From: Dichetophora obliterata
Lineage: Eukaryota > Arthropoda > Insecta > Diptera > Sciomyzidae
NCBI GenBank assembly: GCA_963920525.1
Contig: OY986436.1
Location: 10,805,001-10,869,000 of the forward strand
Length of the DNA: 64,000 bases
Reading direction: 5' to 3'
Shown: in pieces, positions 35,412-45,628 of the stretch
Layout: every line of letters starts with the position of its first letter
Position numbering within the stretch: position 1 is the first letter of the stretch
Program-made: the position numbers and the translations under genes
The notes under the pieces: model-generated
Database searches by the model: none
The model's input: only the letters and a program-made list of their open reading frames with translations
Told to the model about the DNA's origin: nothing

Positions 35412-36057
35412 CCCTGCAGTGTAATCAACTAGATTTATACCAGTCAACAACTAGTTGGAAATATCCAACAACTAGTTCGATTTATGTCCTATTCTCATAG
35501 AACCGACTGGTATTTTTTACGTGATGATGTCATTGGAAAAGACAATTGTCTTACTATAGATAAGGTTTTAACTAGTTAACAACTCATTTTTTATGTAAAG
35601 TAAAGTTCTAGTTGGGTTGTGACTAGTTTTTAACCAATATAGTAATTATCGAATTAAAACTAGTTCATAGGTTCATATTTTTTCAATAGTTCATAGGTTC
35701 AAAGAACATATATTTTTACAACAAAATATTAGCTAAAGGCTAAAGTTAAAGCTATACCATGTTTATGGTATACTACATGTTTTTAAATTAGTTTTTATAT
35801 GTTTTAATTTGTTTATTATTAGTTTGTTCCAATGGGGTACCCAGCTCCAACTGGTTTTGGAACTGGTTGATTTTGATAATATGTAGTATAGTTTGATTTT
35901 GGCTAGTTTTACAACTGGTTTAATGTGACTTGACAAAAACTAGTTGGGTTTAAACTACTTTTGCAACTAGTAAATCGTGACAAAATATAAACTAGTTTGT
36001 TTTGACTAGTATAAATACTACTCATGTTTTAATGCTGACTAGTCTTACACTGCAGGG
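35412..36057. mobile_element. CCCTGCAG MITE, copy 1 (646 bp)
   Basis: It starts CCCTGCAGTGTAATCAACTA and ends GACTAGTCTTACACTGCAGGG-like, giving inverted ends of 13 bp (CCCTGCAGTGTAA). Comparison with the empty paralogue at 12820 shows TA on both sides. The body is dense in (A)ACTAG(T)T words. It has no gene. Confidence 0.85.
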
Positions 36058-36248
36058 TAACTTAAAGCAAGTTGTGAGCTTATTATGTATTAGCAACCAT
36101 GTTTATTAATTTTTTTTTTAAATTTCGTTAATTTGATAATATTGTTTTATAGGAGATATATCTAAAAGTTATCCGATTTGAAATATTTTTAGCATGACGT
36201 TCAAGTGAAGTTAAATAAACTAAACTTACTCTTTGAAAACATAAATAA

Positions 36249-36904
36249 CCCTGCAGTGTAATCAACTAGATTTATACCAGTCAACAACTAGTTGGAAATA
36301 TCCAACAACTAGTTCGATTTATGTCCTATTCTCATAGAACCGACTGGTATTTTTTACGTGGTGATGTCATTGGAAAAGACAATTGTCTTTCTATAGATAA
36401 GGTTTTAACTAGTTAACAACTCATTTTTTATGTAAAGTAAAGTTCTAGTTGGGTTGTGACTAGTTTTTAACCAATATAGTAATTATCGAATTAAAACTAG
36501 TTCATAGGTTCATATTTTTTCAATAGTTCATAGGTTCAAAGAACATATATTTTTACAACAAAATATTAGCTAAAGGCTAAAGTTAAAACTATTTGATGAA
36601 ATACCATGTTTATGGTATACTCCATGTTTTTAAATTAGTTTTTATATGTTTTAATTTGTTTATTATTAGTTTGTTCCAATGGGGTACTCAGCTCCAACTG
36701 GTTTTGGAACTGGTTTATTTTGATAATATGTAGTATAGTTTGATTTTGGCTAGTTTTACAAATGGTTTAATGTGACTTGACAAAAACTAGTTGGGTTTAA
36801 ACTACTTTTGTAACTAGTAAATCGTGACAAAATATAAACTAGTTTGTTTTGACTAGTATAAATACTACTCATGTTTTAATGCTGACTAGTCTTACACTGC
36901 AGGG
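36249..36904. mobile_element. CCCTGCAG MITE, copy 2 (656 bp)
   Basis: It is nearly identical to the copy 192 bp upstream and in the same orientation. The main difference is a 10-bp insertion near 36590 (CTATTTGATGAAATACC against GCTATACC). Comparison with the empty paralogue near 13012 suggests AA on both sides. Confidence 0.85.
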
Positions 36905-37005
36905 AAGGAATTTATGCGGGTTTTTTTTTATTAAAAAAATATGGTTTGTATGGGAATTAGGCGATGCAGTTGACCTAGAATTATTTTTTTTTGTGCTGTC
37001 ACTTA

Positions 37006-37145
37006 GTGCATTATTCTGTATCACGAACAAGCACACCAACGATGAGAAAGACACGAGAAGCAATACAATTTTGTATGGAAGAAAGTATTGCTTCTCGTGT
37101 CTTTCTCATCGTTGGTGTGCTTCTTCGTGATACAGAATAATGCAG
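37006..37145. mobile_element. 140-bp near-perfect foldback MITE, TTA target duplication
   Basis: Arms 37007-37066 and 37085-37144 are inverted copies with at most a couple of differences, around an 18-bp loop. TTA flanks both sides (37003-37005 and 37146-37148), and the paralogue shows a single TTA there. A 3-bp TTA/TAA duplication fits PIF/Harbinger-type MITEs. Relics lie at 26335 and 62764. Confidence 0.85.
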
Positions 37146-37249
37146 TTAATTTAGGCTAAAACTAATTTGTGCAAAATTTCATGGCCCTAGCTTTTATTGT
37201 TTCTGAGATAATGCAAAGGTCATCCTAAAATAGAACAAAGCACACTGTG

Positions 37250-37513
37250 CATCGGCAGGCCTGCTCTGTTTTTCAACTGGGTTCGAACAAAAATAAAAAA
37301 TTGTTTGTACGCATGCCCTTATAATTGTCTTGTTTACTTTGCAATAATCGGTTTATTTAATATATATATTTGGTTATTTCATCCTTATTTTTATCCTAAG
37401 AGTATGCAACGGCTTTTAGTGAAAAGCGTACTTACCTTTATGTGTATTTAACAAATAAGCTCATGTTTTTATTTTAAATAACTTTGCTTTCCATATCATT
37501 GCATTGCTTTAAG
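37250..37513. other. Short AT-rich stretch
   Basis: Nothing is recognised between the two elements. Confidence 0.5.
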
Positions 37514-38045
37514 TACCCACCAGGAAATGTGAGCATTCCCGGATGTTACCAGGAAACATTCCATGGAATGTAGGAAGCATTCCCCTTTGTTGCACACTCC
37601 ATTGCTTTTTTAACATAGCATGTCATTAGAGGGAAACATTCCTCCCCGCTGTCTTAAAAAGTCATGTGGAAACATTCCTCTTCGCTGTCCTCAAAAGTGA
37701 ATTGGAAGCAGTCCTCTCCCTTGTTTTAAGAATTAATGTGGAAACATTCCTCTCCCTTGTTATGAAAATGGATTCGGCCAGGATTTGAACCCGGAACCCC
37801 TGAGCGACAGTCGCGCGCGCTACCACTAGACTATCGAATTCTACAATAAGCGGCTAGAAAACAATGATATTAATATTTTCTATTGTCATTGCTTGACAAT
37901 AAATAAAAGTTTCCACATGCATTCTTAAAGAAGTGGTTTGGAAACAATATAAATACAAAACTACGCTTAGGCTTCCAAAATATGCGGTAGGGATTGTTTC
38001 TTTATCACTTTTAGATGGAAGCCTTCCTATTTTTCCTGGAGGGTA
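37514..38045. mobile_element. TACCCA-ended element with tRNA-like segment and tandem repeats
   Basis: The ends TACCCACCAGGAAA and, inverted, TACCCTCCAGGAAA match at 13 of 14 positions over a 532-bp interval. The left half contains four to five units of about 35-50 bp with GGAAACATTCCTC and CTGTCTTAAAA-like words. The middle holds a tRNA-like segment. It is non-coding. Confidence 0.65.
37770..37841 (-). ncRNA. tRNA-Asp-like sequence, probable pseudogene or SINE head
   Basis: The minus strand reads GAATTCGATAGTCTAGTGG, then TAGCGCGCGCGA, CTGTCGC and CCGGGTTCAAATCCTGGCC, then GAATCC: 72 nt, tRNA length. Six of seven acceptor pairs form (GAATTCG with CGAATCC). The T-arm is regular and the D-arm wording TAGTCTAGTGGTAG matches Asp/Glu-type tRNAs. 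The putative loop CTGTCGC would hold anticodon GTC, but the anticodon stem pairs poorly. It is therefore unlikely to be a working tRNA, although both pol III boxes survive. Confidence 0.6.
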
Positions 38046-39026
38046 TCTACATATATGTATGTATATATTAAAGCCAAGAAAATTCTTTTGTTAAGCTTTA
38101 TAACACCATCACAAAAATATGCAAGTCTTTGCCAACAGCTTTGTATATTTTCTTTTTCTCTCTCTCCTTTCCTTCTTCACAAAACATTTATTAAATATTA
38201 TTTCAATTGAAAACAAATTTGTCCGCTTCAACATATCTAAATTGTTTTCTGTGCTTGTCTACTCCTCGAAGTATGCAACAATTTTTAGGGCAAACAACAA
38301 AATTTGGTTATCTTTTAAATAAGATTTGATGTCTCAATAAAATTACTGACAATAAAATCTATTAAATTGCCAGTCAACAAAGTGTAAACAAGATGTTGGC
38401 AAGCATTTTCACATCAACTACTGCATCCCACCCACACCAAGAGCATTGTCGATTTCACTCGCCTGCATTGAAAATTTGAAAATTCAGACAACTGACTACA
38501 ATGTCTGAGTGCATTGATAAATTTTTGCTCATTCCTTGAATCAGTTGTAGCAGCAGGAGCGTCTACTTCCGCCAGGAAGACATTTTATCTGTGCTACTGC
38601 ACAATGAATGTATTTTAAATTTGTATGCTTTCTACTTTCTTTCAACTACTCTACATCAAAATAGATTTTTGTGAAAATTCAACCGGATATGCAAAATTTT
38701 GCCTTTATCGCAAAATTGCACAGTTATTGTGGTAAAATTTTTTTTCGAGCAATATTATTTTTGACAAATGTCAGACAAAAATATCAGAAAAATGCAGGCG
38801 AACATGAAGTTAGTCAACAAAGTAAACAGAAATTATTTCAAGGATGTTCAAAGAAAAACTAAAGGACTAGTTTTGCATTGGCATTTCAAAGAAAACACAA
38901 TAAGTCTTAAAGTAAAGAAAGCAATTCGTTAATTGGAAATGTGGACAGTAAGTATTTATCTAAGGATTTATATCGCAACATATAATAAGTATAGAATAAT
39001 ATAGTTCACAATAAAACAGACGTTAC
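38046..39026. other. Unique AT-rich DNA
   Basis: No repeat family or gene is recognised. This is the left shoulder of the palindrome domain. Confidence 0.5.
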
Positions 39027-42000
39027 TCGCTTAAACGATATGATTTATATGTTTGATCATAAAAACTTCAGATATGACAAGGAAAAGAGTCTTAAAATGG
39101 AAGAATTAAAAATGTACAAAAGTCTTAAAACTATCAATTTATCGCTTAAGCGATTTTGGAAGCAATGAAGTATAAGATCGTTTGATGTTGATATGCAATA
39201 CTGTTGTATTTATCAAAACAAGAAGAAGCGTATAGAGAAAATTATTTTTTAAATTTTCGCTTAAGCGATATAATTTATATCTATTCTATTTTCTAGCTAT
39301 TTTCGACTCTTTTAAAGCGAAATTAGATGAACTGTTTAGAAAGTAGAAATAAAATATATTCCCAGGGTTGTAAAATATCAAAAAAAAAGGTTAAGAAAAT
39401 TGGTTTACATTTAAACAATTTGTGTAGAATTTGTGAGAGTATATGTCAAGTAGTATGTATTATCGTAACGATGATTGCTTTTATCGTTTTAACGATAAAC
39501 ATGCTAGAAACCGTTTTAAGAGCGGGTATTTGCTATTAAAGGAAATTTCTAATGTTTTAAATTATAAGCAAAAAAATCGCTTAAGCGATAAACATTAATG
39601 ATAGAGTTCGACAATTTTAATTTAACAAAATTTATGCTTAGAAACTCAGGAGTATTTTATTATAAGGGAATTAATTGTTTCCAATTATAAGCAAAGAAAT
39701 AATTCGCTTAAGCGATAAACATTTTCAGACATGTAAACAAATTTTCATTGAGTTCGAAAAAATTCGGTTTAAATTAATATAATTTTAGAAATGATTCAAG
39801 AGTATTTTATAACAAAGGGAATTATAAATGAATTAAGTTATGAGCAAGGAATAAATTCGCACAAGCGATAAACATAATTGGTAGAGTTTGAACAATGCTA
39901 TTTAAATTAATGTCATTTTAGAAAAAATCGAAGATTAAAGAATTTTCAATTAAAATAATAAATATTACAAATTGAACAATTTTTTTTATTAACCCTTTTA
40001 CGAGGAATGAGTGAAAAATAAGCCAGTTACATTTTTAAGTCGTGTGAGCAGAATTTTCGAGAAATTTTTATACAGTGTGGCTTAAGGATTAGAAATCAAT
40101 GTGGCTTTCAACGTGTGCCGCATTTTTCGAACTTGTTTTAATATGAAGAGGAAGAAAAAACTAGGTCAGTAAAAAAATATTTTTTTTTATAGATATATGT
40201 TAATCCCGATTTCTCAGAGACTATATATATATAGGTACCACAAACGATTTTTAAATACGAGGGGATGTATTTTCTCATCCCAATTATGTCAAAACCTTTA
40301 TGAATAAGCTACTCCAACAAAGTAAAAAATAAATTTACCGGATGGCGTTTTCCGGATTTTTCCGGATTTTTTCAATACTTGCAGTAAAATTTTTTAAAAA
40401 ATTTAAAAAATTTAAAACAATTTTTTATTTCACTTTTGTGTAGAAATATGCCATCTGTGATGACAATTCCACAAAAAAATTTTAGAATTTAAAGCGGTTT
40501 CCTTGTCGTCCTCAAAGGGTTAACAAAAGTTTTGGAAATTCAAGAGCATTTTATAAATAAGAGCATTTATAAGCAATGTTATGTTTAAATTATAAACAAA
40601 AAAATGAAATCGCTTAAGCGATAAGCATCAATGGTACATTCAAAACAATTCTATTTAAAGAAATGTAATTTCACAAGCAATTGAAGTATTTGATAAAGAG
40701 GACTATTTTTGAAAGAATTTAATTATAAGCGATACACATATACATATATTGAGTTCCAATAATTTTTTTAAAAATAATTAAAGTTTAAAACTAATTAAAA
40801 TAATAATTATAAGTTCAGAAAAAATCCTTTTAGCGATACACACAATGGCATAGTTTTAAAAATTCTATGTCATGTATTGTTATATTAGAAAAAAATCCAA
40901 TTAAAAGAAATTTTCGAAAGAATTTATTTAAAAGCAAAAAATAAAATCGCCTAAGCGATAATCGTAAATAGTTCAATACGAAATGTTTTATTTTAATTAA
41001 TAAAAGCTTAGAACAAATTTAAGAGTATTTTATAAATGAGAGATATTATAAGCAATTTTGAGTTTTAATTTTAAACAAAGGATAAGATCGCTTAAGCGAT
41101 AAACATCAATGGTACAGTTAAAACCACCCTATTTAAAGAAATGTAATTTCACAAGCAATTCAAGAGTATTTGGTAAAAAGGGAAATTTTTAAAAGAATTT
41201 CATTATGCGCGATACACATATACATACATACATACATTGAATTCCAACAATTTTTTAAAAATAATTCAAGTGTAAAAATGATTAAAATAATAATTATAAG
41301 GACAGAAAAAATCACTTTAGCGATACACACAATGACATAATTTGAACAATTCTATTTCATGTATTGTTATATTAGAAAAAATTAAATTCAAGAAATTTTC
41401 GAAAAAATCTATTTCTAAGCAAAGAATAAAATCTCTTATAAATGGTACACTTCGAACAATTTTATTTTAATTAATAAGAGTTTAAAAACAAATTTAAGAG
41501 TAATTTATAAATAAGAGATATAATAAGCAATTTTGAGTTTTAATTTTAAAATTGCTTAAGCGATGAACATTAATGATACAGTTAAAAGAATTCACACAAC
41601 AATACACACAATGGCATAATTTGAACAATTCTATATCATGAATTATTTTATTATAAAAATTAAATTAGAAGGAATTTTTGATAGAATCTATTTATAATCA
41701 AAGGATAAAATCGCCTAAGCGATAATCATAAATGATGCAGCAGGAACAATTTTTTTAATTAATAAAAGTTTAGAACCAATTTAGGACTATTTTATAAATA
41801 AGAGTATTATAAGCAATTTTGAGTTTTAATTTTAAACAAAGGATAAAATCGCTTAAGCGATAAACATTAATGGTACAGTTAAAACAATTCTATTTAAAGT
41901 AATTTAATTTCACAAACAATTCAAGAGTATTTGATAAATAGGGAAATTTTTAAAATATTTGCATATACATATATGTTGAGTTCCTACAAATTTATTAAAA

Positions 42001-43110
42001 ATTATTTAAGTTTATTAGTTTAGTATTAAAAAAAATATTTATAAGCACAGAAAAAAATCGCTTAAGCGATACACACAAAGGCATAATTTGAAAAATTCTA
42101 TTTCATGTATTATTATATTAGAAAAATTCAACTAAAAGGAATTTTTGAAAGAATATATTTATAATCAAAGGATAAAATCGCCTAAGCGATAATCATAAAT
42201 GGTGCAGCATAAAAAAATCGATACACACTATGTTATTATTGTAGCAATTCTATTTCATGTGTTGTTATATTAGAAAAAATTCAACTCAAGACATTTTCAA
42301 AAGAATCTATTTATAAGCAAATAATAAAATCGCCTAAGCGATAATCATAAATAGTTCAATACGAACTGTTTTATTTTAATTAATAGAAATTTAGAACAAA
42401 TTTAAGAGTATTTTATAAATGAGAGATATTATAAGCAATTTTGAGTTTTAATTTTAAACAAAGGATAAAATCGCTTAAGCGATAAGCATCAATGGTACAG
42501 TTAAAACAATTATATTTAAAGAAATTTAATTTCACAAGCAATTCAAAAGTTTTTGATAAAGAGGGAAATTTTTAAAAGAATTTCATTATGAGCGATGCAC
42601 ATATATATATATATTGAGTTCCAAGAATTTTTTAAAAATAATTAAAAAAAATTTATAGGGACAGAAAAAAATCGATACACACAATGGCATAATTTGAACA
42701 ATTCTATTTCATGTATTGTTATATTAGAAAAAATTCAACTCAAGGCATTTTCAAAAGAATCTATTTATAAGCAAAAAATAAAATCGCTTAAACGATAATC
42801 ATAAATGGTTCAATACGAAATGCTTTATTTTAATTAATAAAAGCTTAGAACAAATTTAAGAGTATCTTATAAATGAGAGATATTATAAGTAATTTTGAGT
42901 TTTAATTTTAAACATAGGATAAAATCGCTTAAGCGATAAACATCAATTGTACAGCTTATACAATTCTATTTAAAGTCATGTCATTTCGCAAGCAATTCAA
43001 GAGTATTTGTTAAGAAGGAAATTTTTTAAAAGAATTTCATGATGAACAAATAAAAAATCTTCAAGTTTAAAAATAATTTAAATAAGAATTACAAGCACCG
43101 AATAAAATCG
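39027..43110. repeat. Palindrome array 1: units around ATCGCTTAAGCGATA, partly in a ~470-bp higher-order repeat
   Basis: Palindromes close to ATCGCTTAAGCGATA occur at 39027, 39141, 39257, 39483, 39576, 39703, 39856, 40609, 40824, 40946, 41087, 41311, 41551, 41710, 41848, 42057, 42177, 42329, 42470, 42783 and 42923. From 40.6 kb on, four sub-units of about 115 bp recur in order. Their flanks are GATAAACATCAATGGTAC, GCGATACACATATACATA, TAGCGATACACACAATGG and GCGATAATCATAAATGG. The longer period is about 450-480 bp. Sequence between the palindromes diverges much more than the palindrome itself. Confidence 0.92.
39993..40519. mobile_element. piggyBac-like MITE inserted in palindrome array 1
   Basis: It starts CCCTTTTACGAGGA and, inverted from the right, CCCTTTGAGGACGA. 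TTAA lies directly outside at 39989-39992 and 40520-40523. The 527-bp interval has no palindrome units and no gene. It was evidently inserted into the array after the array formed. Confidence 0.82.
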
Positions 43111-45628
43111 CAAAACAATGCGGAGAGTATGCCTTGTTAAATATATTAGGAAAAAAGGCCATTATTTTTGTGTCGATAGGCAATAACAGCTTACGTCTGT
43201 ATTCAAAGTTTGGAGAAATCTTCAGCATCCATCAAGTCATTTGAAAGGGTTTTTTGTTTTTGAGTCAAAACTTTGGCTAAGGTCTTAAGCCGACTTAAGC
43301 CTTTATTGCTTATCGACACAGATTTATTGAAACTAATCAGCTTTTTATACAAAATGCCATGAATATCTATAGTTTTTTAAATATCTTAACGGTTTTCACG
43401 TCAAAACAACGGAAATTTTAAAGAGCTTACCATCAAGTAAGTATACAATCGCACACCCATTTCAAAAGTAACAAAACTCAAAATTTCCAAATTTTTTTCT
43501 TTTTCGTGTAAAACTGTTCGTAGTGACCATTTACATCGGCTGTCTTAATTTTGTTCTCATATTCTTAGTCTTTAGTTAACAAAAATTGTTTTCTCGTTTT
43601 TTTGTATGGAGTCTCTTGAAAAAAAAGTGTGTTTTGCTCCTTCTGAAAATGTATAAATTTTGAGGTGTTCACTTTTGAAGTGGGTGTGTGATATATTCGT
43701 TTTATTACATTAAAAAAAATTCTTATTGTAGGGCATCAGTAGGAGATCTAATCTCTTAAATTTTATTTCATGTCTTAAATTTACATAATTTTCTTATATC
43801 TCTAATGGTTAAGGAGTTTTTTGAGTTTTTTAATATTTGTTCTACAGCGCCCTCTTGTGTTCTACCTTTTGGATACCAATATAGCTTTGAATAATTGGGT
43901 CATTAAAAAACTGTTAAGTTGTTCACAAATTATGCGATGACAAGCAGACGCATCAAAAATTTTATGTATTATATTAATTTCAATATGCTGCTATGATAAT
44001 GATAATGAAAAAACGCTTAAGCGACAATTTTACAAACTTGCTGAAAAAATAATTTTATTTTTAATACATAAGCTAAACTAGTTGTTCATGATTTGTTTAG
44101 TAATTTTTTTTAAATTTCGCTTTATTCCTTGTAAGCTCTCTACTTTGTTTTGCTATTTAAAAAGATATTTCAACATGCTTACGCTTAAGCGAAAATCTCA
44201 TTAAGAACCAATAAAAATTGCTCGGTTCAAAAGAATTTCAAACTGAGCAATTCACACTGATTTACATCAAGGTTGTGCACAAAAGAAACCTTATAAATGC
44301 ACTCATAAAATGGAAAAAATTCTTTCTTTGGTTTGCATCAGCACTTATACGATACCAGATTTGGGCGCAAAATGTTTGTTGTTGCTGTTGTTGTTGATGA
44401 GTGAACTCTTTGTAAAAGACAAGCTACCAATCAATAGGTGAACCAACACCAGCAGTAGCAGCAACAACAGCAACAACAACAACCATGCACAAAATATTTG
44501 TAAGGAATCGGGCTGTGATCCAAAGGGGGCTGAAGGGGGAGGGGGGTGGGTTCAGGTCGGAAAGCTTCAATATAATTCAATTAGCGAATGGTAAAAACTT
44601 AAATTGGAAAACATGTCACCAACATAGGCACAGTGGGCACAAACAATGAAGCCTAAAAGCAAATTTTGTAGAATATCTGTGGAGGAAAATCTCAGCATTG
44701 TTCTGCACAACAATAATGTGCACTTGAGTGCATGTGCGAGAACGAGATAGACAGCTCAAAATGAAGAAGAAAAGGAGACAGCATTGCAATGAAAAACAAT
44801 TGATGACGGCTCATCATTGATGTATATGTTGAGGCTTCCGTTGTGGCTTACTTTGTTGTTGAAGTCGACATATTTTCTGTTTCATGCCGGAAACATGTGT
44901 TTTTTTTACCTGTGGTAAATTTTTTATATTTGTTATTGTATGGCTTAGCGTGATGATTGTCAGCAGAAATTTTATGCTTCAATAGTTGATGGTAGCGAAA
45001 AGAAAATAGGAGCAATAAAATTTTTCCTCGGAAAAACAATAACTGAAGCGCTTTGAGAATTATAAGCAAATAAAGCAAGAAATTTCACTTCTGGCACAGT
45101 TTTTCGTTTGTTGTGCTGCACCACAACTTTAATAAAATAGCCTCAAAAATAATAAGAGCAAATAATCTGCCAAGCATCTGACAAAAAGTTTGTCCTGTCC
45201 TCTGCTCTGCTGGCTGTCAACAAATCTTCTATACGAGAAAACTTTTCCCGCATTCCGTGAACGTGTTACGAAATTTTTGGAAAACATTACTAATTGAGGG
45301 ACATGTGTAGATGGTGTTATCGTTTTTGTTGTTATAATGAGTATTTGTAATTTGCGTTCAAAATAACATTGTAAATGTGTGTGAGACAAAAATAGGTGTT
45401 GCCCAACTTTTCATATGTGTTTGCTTGCTAGCTGCGCTGCTCCACATGTCTGTCTGGCGCAACGTTTGTCTCACTTGAAAGTCGGTGGAGCTCGGAGTTT
45501 CACTTTGTTTTGTTTGGCTTTCAAAAAACTTTCATTAAGAGCCAAATTTTACAATAGGTTAAGTTTTGATGCACTTTTTGCAAGTACCAAACTTTGTGTT
45601 GTTAGATTGTTGAGAAAGTTTTGTTTTT
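43111..45628. other. Mostly unique DNA between palindrome arrays
   Basis: Two isolated palindromes lie here: AACGCTTAAGCGACA at 44011 and ACGCTTAAGCGAAAA at 44181, neither inside a repeated unit. There are GTT/CAG microsatellites at about 44378-44398 and 44450-44485, and a G-rich tract at 44524-44552. The 86- to 94-residue open frames at 45129-45699 show no domain. Confidence 0.55.
44524..44552 (+). other. Guanine-rich tract, possible G-quadruplex
   Basis: Runs of five, five, six and three G occur within about 29 bp, in AT-rich DNA, satisfying the simple four-run rule. Confidence 0.55.

Larger units (their letters stand above)
34776..37249. mobile_element. CACAGTG-ended element, copy 2, with three nested insertions
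   Basis: It aligns with 12207-13214 throughout, for example over TATTATGAATGTGGTATTAA and CTAGCTGCTCTTAAGAAAAAC. The right end inverted reads CACAGTGTGCTTTG; the left end is decayed. Two CCCTGCAG MITEs and one 140-bp foldback interrupt it, each absent from the paralogue. Confidence 0.8.

Noticed and set aside
37770..37841. Functional tRNA-Asp gene
   Set aside because: The anticodon stem pairs poorly, one acceptor pair is lost and it lies inside a repeat element; a tRNA-derived relic is more likely.
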